NCBI RefSeq assembly: GCF_002897035.1
Contig: NZ_BAUX01000013.1
Coordinates: 62,001-126,000 of the forward strand
Origin: Methylopila sp. Yamaguchi
GTDB lineage: Bacteria; Pseudomonadota; Alphaproteobacteria; Rhizobiales; Methylopilaceae
Direction of reading: 5' to 3'
DNA length: 64,000 bases
Both the position numbers and the translations under genes were made by a program. Of the stretch, positions 17,492-26,794 are shown one piece after another; position 1 is the first letter of the stretch; each line of letters opens with the position of its first letter. A model generated the notes under the pieces. The model made no database searches. It worked only from the letters and a program-made list of their open reading frames with translations, and was not told the DNA's origin.

Positions 17492-18591
17492 GCGAAGCGC
17501 CCGCTCTGATCGGCGTGGACGTCGGGGCTCTCGACACGCCGTCGCTGGTCGTCGACCTCGACGTCATGGAGGCGAACCTTGCGCGGATCGCCGCCAGCTG
17601 CGCAAAGGGCGGCGTCGCGTGGAGGCCCCACTGCAAGACGCACAAGTCGCCGGAGATCGCAAAGCTCCAGATCGCCGCCGGCGCGGTCGGCGTCACCTGC
17701 GCCAAGCTCGCCGAGGCCGAGGTCATGGCGGACGCGGGGATCGCGGACATCCTGGTCGCGAACCAGATCGTCGGCCCGATCAAGATCGAACGGCTGATGG
17801 CGCTGAGGGCCCAGGCCCACATCACGGTCGCGGTCGACGGGACCGAAAACGCCGAGGCGCTGTCGGAGGCCGCCGCGCGACGCGGGCTGACGCTCGACGT
17901 GGTCATTGAGGTCGACACCGGCGCCCGGCGCGCGGGAGTGCCGCCTGGACTCCCCGTTCTCGAGCTCGCCCGCCGGGTCGCAGCGCTGCCAGGGCTCCGC
18001 CTCGCCGGGGTGATGACCTGGGAAGCTCACACGACCAAGATCTCCGACCCCAAGGAGAAGCGCGCCGCGATCGAAGACGCGATCGGAGCGCTGGTGGCCA
18101 GCGCCGACCTTTGCCGCGAGAACGGGATCGCGATCGGGATCGTCAGCTGCGGCGGCACCGGCACGTTCGCGACCGCCGCCGCGATCGCCGGCGTCACGGA
18201 GATCCAGGCCGGGGGAGGCGTGTTCGGCGACGTGCGCTACCGCACGATCTACAACGTGCCGCTCGCCTACGGCCTTACCGTGCACGCCACCGTGACCAGC
18301 CGTCCGACCCCGCGCCGCATCGTCTGCGACGCCGGCAAGAAAGCGATGAGCGTCGATTCCGGGGTTCCGCTCCCGCTCGACCTTCCGCCGGTCGCGTCGG
18401 TCTCCTTCTCCGCCGAGCACGGCAAGATCGAACTTCAGTCCGACCAAGCCTCTCCGCGCGTCGGCGACCGCATCCGCTTCGTCGTCGGCTACGCCGACAC
18501 CACCGTCCATCTGCACGACGCGATCTTCGCGGCGCGCGGCGGGCGCGTGGAACGCATCTGGCCGATCGCGCCCGCCGCCAAGCTGCGGTGA
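17488..18591 (+). CDS. D-threonine-aldolase/D-serine-dehydratase-like PLP enzyme
   Basis: 367 residues from the ATG at 17488, which overlaps the previous stop; an in-frame ATG 8 codons earlier is less likely. Fold type III (alanine racemase N-terminal) barrel: TPSLVVDLDVMEANL, then WRPHCKTHKSPEIAKLQ with the PLP lysine in HCKTHK. The C-terminal DSD/D-TA domain has DAGKKAMSVDSG and VGYADTTVHLHDAIF, where the His/Asp residues would hold a divalent metal. Family members cleave or dehydrate beta-hydroxy amino acids (D-threonine, D-serine, beta-hydroxyaspartate). The likely substrate is a beta-hydroxy-D-amino acid released by the amidohydrolases; this is inferred from family and context. Confidence 0.85.
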   Translation: MSEAPALIGVDVGALDTPSLVVDLDVMEANLARIAASCAKGGVAWRPHCKTHKSPEIAKLQIAAGAVGVTCAKLAEAEVMADAGIADILVANQIVGPIKIERLMALRAQAHITVAVDGTENAEALSEAAARRGLTLDVVIEVDTGARRAGVPPGLPVLELARRVAALPGLRLAGVMTWEAHTTKISDPKEKRAAIEDAIGALVASADLCRENGIAIGIVSCGGTGTFATAAAIAGVTEIQAGGGVFGDVRYRTIYNVPLAYGLTVHATVTSRPTPRRIVCDAGKKAMSVDSGVPLPLDLPPVASVSFSAEHGKIELQSDQASPRVGDRIRFVVGYADTTVHLHDAIFAARGGRVERIWPIAPAAKLR

Positions 18592-18603
18592 CCCGCGGCG
18601 CCA

Positions 18604-20721
18604 ATGTCCCCGAACGTCACGATCGCGAGTTCTGACATGTCCGCATCCTATCGCCTTGGCGTCGACATCGGCGGCACGTTCACCGACGTCGTGCTGATGA
18701 GCGCCGACGGGGTGATCTACAGCAAGAAGGTTTTGTCGACGCCGCAGGACTACAGCCAGGGCATCGAGTCCGGCGTTTCGGCCCTGCTCGCGGAGCTCGG
18801 GATCGACGCGTCGGAGATCGGCGAATTCGTGCACGCGACGACGGTCGCGACCAACACGATCATCGAGCGCAAGGGCGCCAGGTCGGGTCTGCTGACGACG
18901 AAGGGCTTCCGTGACGTGTTGGAGATTGCGCGGTTCCGCACGCCGCGGCTCTACGACATTCACTACAAGAAGCAGGACGCTCTGGTGGAGCGCCGCCTAC
19001 GGCTCGAGGCCGACGAGCGGATCTGCGCGGACGGCTCGGTGGCGCGCCGGCTCGACGAGGCCGACCTTGAGGCGGCGGCCGCCGTATTCGAGGCCGAAGG
19101 CGTCGAGGCGGTCTCGGTCGCCTTCATCAACTCCTACGTTAACGGCGACCACGAGCGTCGCGCGGCGGCCTTCCTCTCTCGCCGTCTGCCGAGGGTCCCC
19201 GTAACGGCCTCCGTCGATCTCCTGCCGCAGCTCGGCGAGTACGAGCGGACCAGCACGACGGTGGTGAACTCCTACATCCGCCCGGTCGTCGAGCGCTACG
19301 TCTCGTCGCTGAAGGCCCGGCTCGACCGCCTCGGGATCAAGGCGCCGATGATGATCATGCAGTCGAGCGGCGGGGTCGCCCCCGGCGACGCCGTCGCCCG
19401 CCAGCCGATCGACATCATCGAGAGCGGCCCGGCCGCGGGCGTGCTCGGCGGCCAACGGCTCGGCGAGAAGATCGGCGTGGGCGACATGCTGGTGTTCGAC
19501 ATGGGGGGGACCACCGCCAAGGCCACCGTGATCGAGAACCACGCCTATGCGATCTGTCCGGAGACCGAGGTCGGGGGAGGGGCGGCGCTCGGCGCCCGCA
19601 TGGTCAAGGGAGCCGGCTATCCTGTGCAGTCGCCGACGATCGACATCGCCGAAGTCGGGGCCGGCGGCGGCAGCATCGCGGCGACCGACGCCGCCGGCGG
19701 GCTCACCGTCGGCCCGCGGAGCGCCGGCGCCGAGCCCGGCCCCGTCGCCTACGGCCGCGGCGGGACCCAGCCGACCGTGACCGACGCGAACATCGTGCTC
19801 GGCTATCTCAATCCCGGCGCGCTGGTCAGCGGCGAACTGGCGCTGGACGTCGAGGCCGCGACCTCCGCGATCGCCGCACTCGGCGAGAAGGTCGGCCTCT
19901 CCGCGACGGACACGGCCTACGGCATCCACGCCATCGCCGACGCCACCATGCTCCGGGCGCTGCGCGGCGTGTCCTCGGAAAAGGGCCGCGACCCGTCGCA
20001 GTACGCGATGCTGGCGATCGGCGGTAACGGCTCGGTGCACGCCTGCTCGCTGGCGGAGGCGGCCGGCATGACGCGGATCGTGGCGCCCCCCGTCGCCGGC
20101 CTGTTCTCGGCCCTCGGCATGCTGTTCGCCGACGTCGAGCACCAGCTGGTCACGGCCTTCTACCGACGTCTCGACGAGGTCGACGCGGCGGCCCTTGGGG
20201 AGGCCGCCGCGCCGTTGATCGACCGCGGTCTCGAAATGCTGCGGGGCGAGGGCTTCCCAACGTCGGAGAGCCAGTCCGTCACCTTGTTCGCAGACCTGCG
20301 CTACGTGGGTCAGACGTCCCCCCTGACGCTGCGGATTTCCGAGGGAGACCAGGGGCTTGCGGCGCTGCGCGCGGCCTTCCACGCCGAGCATCAGGCCGTG
20401 TTCGGCTACGCCTCGCCGGGGGAGGCCGTCCAGTTCGTGGCGTTGAAGCTCGTCTGTCGCGGCGTGTCGCCGACGCCGCGCATGCCCGACAGCGCCCGGC
20501 GCGGCGCAGAGAGGGCGGTCGCTCGCCATGTCCGGCGCGCCTTCTTCGGCGAGGCGGGATGGATCGACACGCCCGTCGGGCCGCGGTCCGACCTCACGGA
20601 GACCCCGGTCGCAGGCCCGATGATCGTCGAGGAATATGACACCACCATCGTGGTTCGCCCGGGATGGTCCGCGGCGTGCGACGCCTGGAACAACGTCGTC
20701 CTCACGCGCGACGCGGCCTGA
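18604..20721 (+). CDS. hyuA: HyuA-type subunit, hydantoinase/oxoprolinase family (second copy)
   Basis: 705 residues from the ATG at 18604; an in-frame ATG at 18637 would start just before SYRLGVDIGGTFTDVV and is an equally good choice. Other family segments are FVHATTVATNTIIERKGARSGLLTTKGFRDVL, MIMQSSGGVAPGDAV, ESGPAAGVLGG, VFDMGGTTAKATVIE and VGAGGGSIAATDAAGG. Against the first copy the length and loops differ clearly, so this is an ancient paralogue rather than a recent duplicate, probably with a different substrate. It pairs with the HyuB that follows 14 bases downstream. Confidence 0.9.
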   Translation: MSPNVTIASSDMSASYRLGVDIGGTFTDVVLMSADGVIYSKKVLSTPQDYSQGIESGVSALLAELGIDASEIGEFVHATTVATNTIIERKGARSGLLTTKGFRDVLEIARFRTPRLYDIHYKKQDALVERRLRLEADERICADGSVARRLDEADLEAAAAVFEAEGVEAVSVAFINSYVNGDHERRAAAFLSRRLPRVPVTASVDLLPQLGEYERTSTTVVNSYIRPVVERYVSSLKARLDRLGIKAPMMIMQSSGGVAPGDAVARQPIDIIESGPAAGVLGGQRLGEKIGVGDMLVFDMGGTTAKATVIENHAYAICPETEVGGGAALGARMVKGAGYPVQSPTIDIAEVGAGGGSIAATDAAGGLTVGPRSAGAEPGPVAYGRGGTQPTVTDANIVLGYLNPGALVSGELALDVEAATSAIAALGEKVGLSATDTAYGIHAIADATMLRALRGVSSEKGRDPSQYAMLAIGGNGSVHACSLAEAAGMTRIVAPPVAGLFSALGMLFADVEHQLVTAFYRRLDEVDAAALGEAAAPLIDRGLEMLRGEGFPTSESQSVTLFADLRYVGQTSPLTLRISEGDQGLAALRAAFHAEHQAVFGYASPGEAVQFVALKLVCRGVSPTPRMPDSARRGAERAVARHVRRAFFGEAGWIDTPVGPRSDLTETPVAGPMIVEEYDTTIVVRPGWSAACDAWNNVVLTRDAA

Positions 20722-20735
20722 AGGAGCTTAGCCGG

Positions 20736-22400
20736 ATGATCACGATCGACCCCGTTCGCCGCGAGCTTCTGAAGAACGCGTTGGTCACCACGGCCGACAA
20801 CGCGCTGGTCATGGTGATGCGCACGGCCCGCACCTCCAACGTAAAGAACAGCATGGACTTCTCCGCCGCCGTCTGCGACGGCCGCGGGCGGCTGGTGGCG
20901 CAGGGCGTCGCCGTGCCGGTCCATCTCGGCGTGGTGATGCCGGCGCTGGAGGCCTGCCTCGCGCATTTCGGCGACGACGTTCGCGAAGGCGACGTGCTGG
21001 CGAGCAACGACCCCTATTCGGGCTGCAGCCATCTGAACGACATCTTCACCTTCAAGCCGGTGTTCGTCGACGGCCAGCGGGTGGCCTTCGTCAGCCTGAT
21101 CCTGCACCACAGCGATCTCGGCGGCCGCGTGCCCGGCGGCAACGCCGCCGACAGCATGGAGATCTTCGAGGAGGGGCTTCGGATCCCCCCGCTGAAGATC
21201 GTCGAGGGCGGCGCGATCAACCAGACGCTCATGCGCATCATCGAGTTCAATACGCGCGTGCCGGACCGGGTGATGGGGGATGTGCGGGCGCAGCTCGCGG
21301 CGCTCGACCAGTCGGCCGCGGAGGTCGAGAAGCTCGCCCGCTCCTGGCGTCCCGACGTCCTCGCCGCCTATCTCGACGACCTCATCGACTACGCCGAGAA
21401 GCTGACCCGGTCCGAGCTGGCGCAGCTGCCGGACGGGGTGGTCGAATTCGAGGAATGGAACGACGACGACGGCGTGGGCAACGGCCCCATCCGAATCCAT
21501 CTCAAGCTCACCAAGTCCGGCGACACGATCGAGGCGGACTTTTCCGGCACGGACGACGACCTCGGCGGCGCCGTGCACTGCAACCGCGCCTTCACCGTCT
21601 CCTGCGCCTACGCCGCCATCCGCACGGTGCTCAGCGCCGGGATCCCGAACAACGCCGGGCTCTACCGCCCCATCACCGTCAAGACCAGGCCGGGCACGTT
21701 CGTCGACGTGTCGTTCCCCGCAGCGGTCGGTTCGCGCGGTCAGGTCGGCTTCAGGCTCCGCTCGATCGTGCTCGGAGCGCTCGCGACGCTGCTTCCGGGC
21801 AGGCTTCCCGCCTGCGCCGGCGGATCGGAATTCGCGATCGCCGCCTCGGGCCGGGGGAGCGACGGCCGCCGTTTCCTGCACCTCGAGTTCCACAACAACA
21901 CGGGGCTGGGCGCCAACCCGGACTCGGACGGCCAGGACGCCGGCCCCTATTGCATCGGCAACCTCGCGAACGTGCCGGTGGAGTTGATCGAGGCGGAGAC
22001 CCCGATCGTGGTCGACGAATACGGATTCCTGCCCGACACCGGCGGCCCTGGCCGCTTCCGCGGCGCCCTAGGGCTCGTGCGGCAGTATCGCTTCCTCACC
22101 GACGACGTTCAGGTCCAAGTGCGCGCCGACCGCTTCAAGTCCAGGCCGTGGGGCCTCTTCGGCGGCGGGCCGGGCTCAAGCGCTTCCAACACCTTGAACC
22201 CCGGAACCGAGCGCCAGGCGGCCCTGCCTTCAAAGTTCACCCGCCGCTTCAACGCCGGCGACGTGCTGCGCGTGGAGATGGCGGGAGCAGGGGGATACGG
22301 AGCGCCCAGCGAACGCGATCCGGAGGCCGTGCGGCTTGATCTTCTGCGAGGCAAGATCAGCCCCGCTCACGCCCGCGAGGTCTATGGACGCGAAGACTGA
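20736..22400 (+). CDS. hyuB: HyuB-type subunit, hydantoinase/oxoprolinase family (second copy)
   Basis: 554 residues from the ATG at 20736, which has AAGGAG at 20721-20726; frames starting earlier lie inside hyuA. Family segments are ALVMVMRTARTSNVKNSMDFSAAV, the SNDPYSGCSHLNDI metal/active-site region, HHSDLGGRVPGGNAADSMEI, EEGLRIPPLKIVEGG and LPDTGGPGRFRGALGL, ending in a Gly-rich AGAGGYGAPSERD. It is the last gene of the operon that begins at 12684; about 160 bases without a supported gene follow. Confidence 0.9.
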   Translation: MITIDPVRRELLKNALVTTADNALVMVMRTARTSNVKNSMDFSAAVCDGRGRLVAQGVAVPVHLGVVMPALEACLAHFGDDVREGDVLASNDPYSGCSHLNDIFTFKPVFVDGQRVAFVSLILHHSDLGGRVPGGNAADSMEIFEEGLRIPPLKIVEGGAINQTLMRIIEFNTRVPDRVMGDVRAQLAALDQSAAEVEKLARSWRPDVLAAYLDDLIDYAEKLTRSELAQLPDGVVEFEEWNDDDGVGNGPIRIHLKLTKSGDTIEADFSGTDDDLGGAVHCNRAFTVSCAYAAIRTVLSAGIPNNAGLYRPITVKTRPGTFVDVSFPAAVGSRGQVGFRLRSIVLGALATLLPGRLPACAGGSEFAIAASGRGSDGRRFLHLEFHNNTGLGANPDSDGQDAGPYCIGNLANVPVELIEAETPIVVDEYGFLPDTGGPGRFRGALGLVRQYRFLTDDVQVQVRADRFKSRPWGLFGGGPGSSASNTLNPGTERQAALPSKFTRRFNAGDVLRVEMAGAGGYGAPSERDPEAVRLDLLRGKISPAHAREVYGRED

Positions 22401-22558
22401 GCAAGAGACGCGGGCGGGGCCCGGCGAGCGTCGTGGCGGCTGAGCAGACGCGGGCCGCTCGCGCCGGGCTCTTGCCGATCTCGGCCGCTAACGCTTTGTT
22501 GGCGCCGGCCTTGGCAGATTGCCGGGCGAACTGATCCACGCGGCGGATATCGGAAGTC

Positions 22559-23050
22559 ATGGCGGACACGGCGACGGGGATCGCGTACCTCAAAAGCGTG
22601 AACGACGTCTTCTACGACCAGATCAAGGTCGCCGACCAGAAGGCGACCTACATCCTGTCTCTGATCATCCTTCTGCTGGTCTGGTCGCCGGAGTTCCGGC
22701 AGGCGTTTCTTCCCCCGCCGTCGTTGGCCGCCGAACCCGCGCGCGCCGTCTCCGTGCTCGTCGTCGCCGCCCTGGTCGTCGCGCTCATCAGCGCGCTGGC
22801 GGTCGTGCTGCCGCGTCGACGGCGCGGCGGGACGGCCCTGTTCTGGGGGGCGTGGCCGGCCGCCCGCTCCGCGGCGCTGGACGTCGCCGCCGCCGCGGAC
22901 GCCGACGGCGCCACGCTGCTCGCGACCTACGCCGACAACGCGGAGAATCTCGCCGCCATCTGCCGGTCGAAGTATCGGCTCGTCACGGTCGCGATCCTGT
23001 CGCTGATCGTCGCGATCGCGCTCCACGTCGTCTCCCTCGCGCTGCGGTGA
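22559..23050 (+). CDS. Pycsar-effector-like (PycTM/DUF5706-type) small membrane protein
   Basis: 163 residues; ATG at 22559 with GGAAG close upstream. Layout: an amphipathic N-terminal helix containing VADQKATYILSL, a membrane segment (about 30-45), a second one (about 62-83, VSVLVVAALVVALISALAVVLP), a soluble helical stretch (90-130, ending ENLAAICRSKYRL) and a third membrane segment (about 138-160). The DxKA motif before the first membrane helix and the KYR before the last are the pattern I associate with the PycTM family, membrane-disrupting effectors of Pycsar anti-phage defence. A class III cyclase lies two genes downstream. The family call rests on pattern only and needs a profile search. 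Confidence 0.58.
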   Translation: MADTATGIAYLKSVNDVFYDQIKVADQKATYILSLIILLLVWSPEFRQAFLPPPSLAAEPARAVSVLVVAALVVALISALAVVLPRRRRGGTALFWGAWPAARSAALDVAAAADADGATLLATYADNAENLAAICRSKYRLVTVAILSLIVAIALHVVSLALR

Positions 23051-23149
23051 GGGCGCGTAGCGCGGCCGACATGCAACCCAGTCGACGCCCACCGCGGGAT
23101 TGGGTAAAGAGCTCGTGGGGACGAGGGGGGCGGTCCGGCCGCCGCGACG

Positions 23150-26100
23150 ATGCGTTCAAGGCTTTTTCGGCCGGCGGCGGCGACCGCTTTCGCGGTGTGC
23201 ATCAGCGCAGCGGGCGACGCCTGGGCCCAGGAGCCGATCGCGCGGCCGCTCCCTGTGGCCGGAGAGGTGATCGCGGCCAAGGGCGGCGAAGAGCTGCAGT
23301 TCAAGTCCGAGGCGGACTGGCGGTCCGTCGTCATCCGGCAGAATGTCATCGGCGGCGACGCCCTCCGGACCCACGCGTTGGGCAATCTTGCGCTGCTGTT
23401 TGCGGACCGCACGCAGATCCGGGTCGGCCGAAATTCCACGCTGATCGTGAAGGACGTCGCGCGCGGGCCCAAGGGGGAGACGCAGCTTGCTCTGCCGGAG
23501 GGCAGCATTTTCGCCCGCGCCGCTCGGGGCGGGTCGGGCGTCATCGTGGATACGCCCGCCGCGGCGGCGGCCATCCGCGGAACCGACTGGTCGCTCACCG
23601 TCCAGGGCGCGAAGACCTCGCTCGTCGTTCTCGAGGGCGTGGTGACGCTGAGCAATCCCCAAGGCTCGGTGACCGTGGGTCAGGGGGAGGCCGCCGAAGC
23701 GTTGATCGGACAGACGCCGCGCAAGATCACGCTGGTGAACTTCAAGGGACGCGAGCAGATCCTGCTCTACCGCGAGCTGCGGGACTCCTTCTTCGAACTC
23801 TCGCCGTCGGATCAGAACCGGACGGGCGAGCGCGCCGCCCGGGCGCGGGCTTTGGCTGCGCCGGACGTGCGGCGCAGCGCGGCGGACTGGCTCACGCTCG
23901 CCGAGACGGGTCTCTACTTCGACGGTCTTGCCGCCGCCCGCCGCGCGCTCGAGCGCGCCGCCGCCATGCCGCTGACGAAACGAGAGGCGGCGCGGGCGGA
24001 GCTCGTGCGCGGCTTCATCGCTGCGCGGAACCAGAAATGGCGCGAGGCCGCGGCCGCTTTCCGCCGCGCGCAGCCCGGTCTCGACGCCGGGCGACGCGAC
24101 ACCGGGGCCTATGCGCTGTGGATCGCCGAGACGCTGGCCGACCCGGCCAAGGCTCCCAAGCCGCGACCTGCCGGAGGCGGCCGAGGGACGGCGAAGCAAG
24201 CGCTGGGCGAGGCGAGCGTCCAGAGCTTCGTCGAGAACGCCAAGGCCGGAATCGCCGTGCTGGACGACGCCCAGAGGCGCTATCCGGACGACGTCATGAT
24301 CACAGCGGGCAAGGCCGCCCTGCTGCTCCTCGACAGCGACGATGCTGCGGCCCAGGTCGAGATCGACCGCGCGCTGGCGATCGATCCGGAGGATCCGTTT
24401 GCGCTGACGGTGAGCGCGAGGCGTCGCTGGACGGTGACCGGGGATCTCGACGGCGCGCTCGCCGAGCTGACGCGCGCCAGCGAGATCGCGCCGGGCGCCG
24501 CCTTCGTCTGGAACGAGCTCGCTCTGGTGCAGGCCGAACGGGACGCGATCCGCGAGGCCGAGGCGGCGCATTTGCAGGCCATCGCGCTCGATCCGGAAAG
24601 CCCGCTCGCACATTCGAACTACGCCAACTTCCTGATCGATGAAAACCAGCTGGAACGGGCCGACCAAGCGCTGCGCAAGAGCGAGGCGATCGACCCGTCC
24701 GGCTATCTGTCGCTCGTCACGCGCGGCCGGCTGCTGGTCCGTCAGGGTCGGTTGGACGAGGGCACTGAGAAGCTGCTCGCCGCGGCGGCGGTGAACCCGA
24801 CCTACGCCAGCGGCCAGCTCGAGCTTGCGATGGCCATGTACCGCGCCGGCGATCTCGACCAGGCGCAGCAGGCGCTCGACAACGCCGAGCGGTTCGACGG
24901 CGACCTTGCGGTTGCGCCATTGATCCGCTCGGCTATCGCGGTCGACGAGTTTCGCGCCGATGACGCGCTTGCCGAGGCGCGCGAAGCGACCCGCAGACGG
25001 GTGGCCAAAGGGGGCGCCTACGCGGAGATCACCTCCAGCCGCCAGGATGGCTCCACGATCGGCAACGCCCTGCGCTTTCTCGAGCTGGACGCTTGGGCGC
25101 GGTACTACGGCGACCGGTTCTTCGATCCCTTCTCCTCGACTGGCTACTTCGACCAGGCGATCACGGACCGCACGACCTATTTCACGCAGACCGCGTCCAC
25201 CGTCGCGCCCGACGAGGCCAGCGGAGCCGCGACCACCGCGTTCTCCTCGCTTATCCAGGGACTTCTGCTGGATCCGCTCGCAGTCTCCGGGCGGCAGCGC
25301 CGCACGGACTTCGTCCACGCGCCGTTCGTCGAAGCGACGGTCGGAGGTGGCGTCTCCTCGGAGAAGGGCCATCGCGGCTGGATTGCCGACGCGACCCTCC
25401 AGGGCAAGGTGATGGAGCCGACGCCGTTCGGCTATTTCCTCAACGCCAGCGTGCTCCGCCCCGGCAACCGCTTCGACGACGCCGACAGCAAGCTGGAGTC
25501 CGGCGTCGCGCTCGTGGGCGTCCAGCCCACGGTCTATGACGACGTGGTGCTGTTTGGAAACTACGGACGGCAGAAGCAGGGTCTCAGGCTCCCCGACCTG
25601 CTGTCGCCGCTCGGGGACCTGTCGTCCGCGCGCGCCGGAAATGTTGGGGCGGCGTGGAGCCACGTGTTCGGCGAACGCAACGTGGTTCAGGCCATGGCGG
25701 TCGGCTCGCTCAGCGAACAGACGTCGAAAGCGGATTTCCTCGGGCTGGTCGATCAGCGCGATCGGGTCGAGCAGCGGAATTTCGTCGGCGCCGTCAGCCA
25801 TCTCGTCGGCTTGGGCGACATCGACCTGCGGTACGGCGTGGAGGGGGTCGTCACCCGGATCGACGGGCGCCTGGCGCAGACGGCGCTTCCTGCAGGCCTG
25901 ACGACCGTGGTTCGCACTAAGGCGACAGGCGAAGCGGGCAGGCTCTACGCGGACGCGCTTTGGGACGTCGGCGGTGGTTTGCAGATCGAAGCGGGGCTGT
26001 TCGCGACGACGGCGGCGTTCGACACGCCGCGGGGCGACGCCAGCAGCGACCGGCTCGATCCGCGCGTCGGCGCAGCCCTGGAGCTTCTGCCGGGGCAATG

Positions 26101-26794
26101 GCTTCGGTCCGCCTACCGCACGGACACCTCGTTCAACACGCCCTTCACGCTGTCCCCTATCGCGACGGTCGGCCTGACGCCGAACCAGGCGCCGCTCACC
26201 TTCGGCGGCCGCGTCGAGACCATCGCGGCGCGCTGGGACGCGGAATGGTCTTCGCGGCTGTTCACGTCGGTGGAGTACCAGTCGCAAAATCTGCGCGGGG
26301 TGACGATCGGCGTGCCGGAGTCTCTGCTGGAGCTGTCGGCCCCGAAAGCGGAGATCGACCGTCTGTCGATCGCCGCAAACGCTTGGCTCGGCCATAGCGT
26401 CGGCGTCTTCGCGAGCTACGCCCGCACATGGTCGGAGACGCGCGACGACATCGTGCTGACCGACGCCTTCGACATCGTCCGCGCGATCCTGCCCGCCGGC
26501 AGCCGCGTTCCCTTCACGCCGAAGGACGCCGCGCGGTTCGGCCTGACGTTCGTCCATCCTTCCATGGTGAAGTTCACCGTGGCCGAGAACTACGTGGGCG
26601 ATCTTGTCGACGAGATCGGCGCGGACATCGACTCGTTCTTCACGACCGACCTGTCGCTCAGCTGGGAAGGCCTCGACAAGCGCCTGCTGATCGATCTTCA
26701 GGCGCTCAATATTTTCGACAAGCGGTTCGATCTGGCCGCGGGGGTGCTCGGCCAGGGACGCACCTTCAACGCCACCGCGCGACTTCGTTTCTGA
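23150..26794 (+). CDS. FecR-domain / TPR / outer-membrane beta-barrel fusion protein
   Basis: 1214 residues. Signal peptide (about 1-27, AFAVCISAAGDAWA). A FecR-type domain follows (about 35-190: GGDALRTHALGNLALLFADRTQIRVG-NSTL, GSIFARAARG, VDTPAAAAAIRGTDWSL, VVLEGVVTLSNPQGSVTV). Then a long tetratricopeptide array (about 240-650, e.g. AAQVEIDRALAIDPEDPFAL, EAAHLQAIALDPESPLAH). The last 500 residues alternate polar and hydrophobic strands with a TonB-receptor-like end, INIFDKRFDLAAGVLGQGRTF-ATARLRF, finishing in Phe as outer-membrane barrels do. Not a FecI/FecR sigma system: there is no sigma factor gene. Its stop overlaps the cyclase start, so the two are translated together. Confidence 0.8.
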   Translation: MRSRLFRPAAATAFAVCISAAGDAWAQEPIARPLPVAGEVIAAKGGEELQFKSEADWRSVVIRQNVIGGDALRTHALGNLALLFADRTQIRVGRNSTLIVKDVARGPKGETQLALPEGSIFARAARGGSGVIVDTPAAAAAIRGTDWSLTVQGAKTSLVVLEGVVTLSNPQGSVTVGQGEAAEALIGQTPRKITLVNFKGREQILLYRELRDSFFELSPSDQNRTGERAARARALAAPDVRRSAADWLTLAETGLYFDGLAAARRALERAAAMPLTKREAARAELVRGFIAARNQKWREAAAAFRRAQPGLDAGRRDTGAYALWIAETLADPAKAPKPRPAGGGRGTAKQALGEASVQSFVENAKAGIAVLDDAQRRYPDDVMITAGKAALLLLDSDDAAAQVEIDRALAIDPEDPFALTVSARRRWTVTGDLDGALAELTRASEIAPGAAFVWNELALVQAERDAIREAEAAHLQAIALDPESPLAHSNYANFLIDENQLERADQALRKSEAIDPSGYLSLVTRGRLLVRQGRLDEGTEKLLAAAAVNPTYASGQLELAMAMYRAGDLDQAQQALDNAERFDGDLAVAPLIRSAIAVDEFRADDALAEAREATRRRVAKGGAYAEITSSRQDGSTIGNALRFLELDAWARYYGDRFFDPFSSTGYFDQAITDRTTYFTQTASTVAPDEASGAATTAFSSLIQGLLLDPLAVSGRQRRTDFVHAPFVEATVGGGVSSEKGHRGWIADATLQGKVMEPTPFGYFLNASVLRPGNRFDDADSKLESGVALVGVQPTVYDDVVLFGNYGRQKQGLRLPDLLSPLGDLSSARAGNVGAAWSHVFGERNVVQAMAVGSLSEQTSKADFLGLVDQRDRVEQRNFVGAVSHLVGLGDIDLRYGVEGVVTRIDGRLAQTALPAGLTTVVRTKATGEAGRLYADALWDVGGGLQIEAGLFATTAAFDTPRGDASSDRLDPRVGAALELLPGQWLRSAYRTDTSFNTPFTLSPIATVGLTPNQAPLTFGGRVETIAARWDAEWSSRLFTSVEYQSQNLRGVTIGVPESLLELSAPKAEIDRLSIAANAWLGHSVGVFASYARTWSETRDDIVLTDAFDIVRAILPAGSRVPFTPKDAARFGLTFVHPSMVKFTVAENYVGDLVDEIGADIDSFFTTDLSLSWEGLDKRLLIDLQALNIFDKRFDLAAGVLGQGRTFNATARLRF

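Noticed and set aside
22357-22593. 78-codon leftward open frame between hyuB and the PycTM-like gene
   Set aside because: It overlaps both flanking genes and has no known family; a start inside the overlap with the next gene is unlikely.
23150-24000. FecI/FecR-type iron surface signalling
   Set aside because: The FecR-like domain is at the N-terminus of a barrel protein behind a signal peptide, and no sigma factor gene is nearby.
23156-26557. 1133-codon open frame on the minus strand
   Set aside because: It is antisense to the FecR/TPR/barrel gene. Its translation is Arg/Asp/Gln-rich with no motif. Very high GC keeps such opposite frames free of stops.
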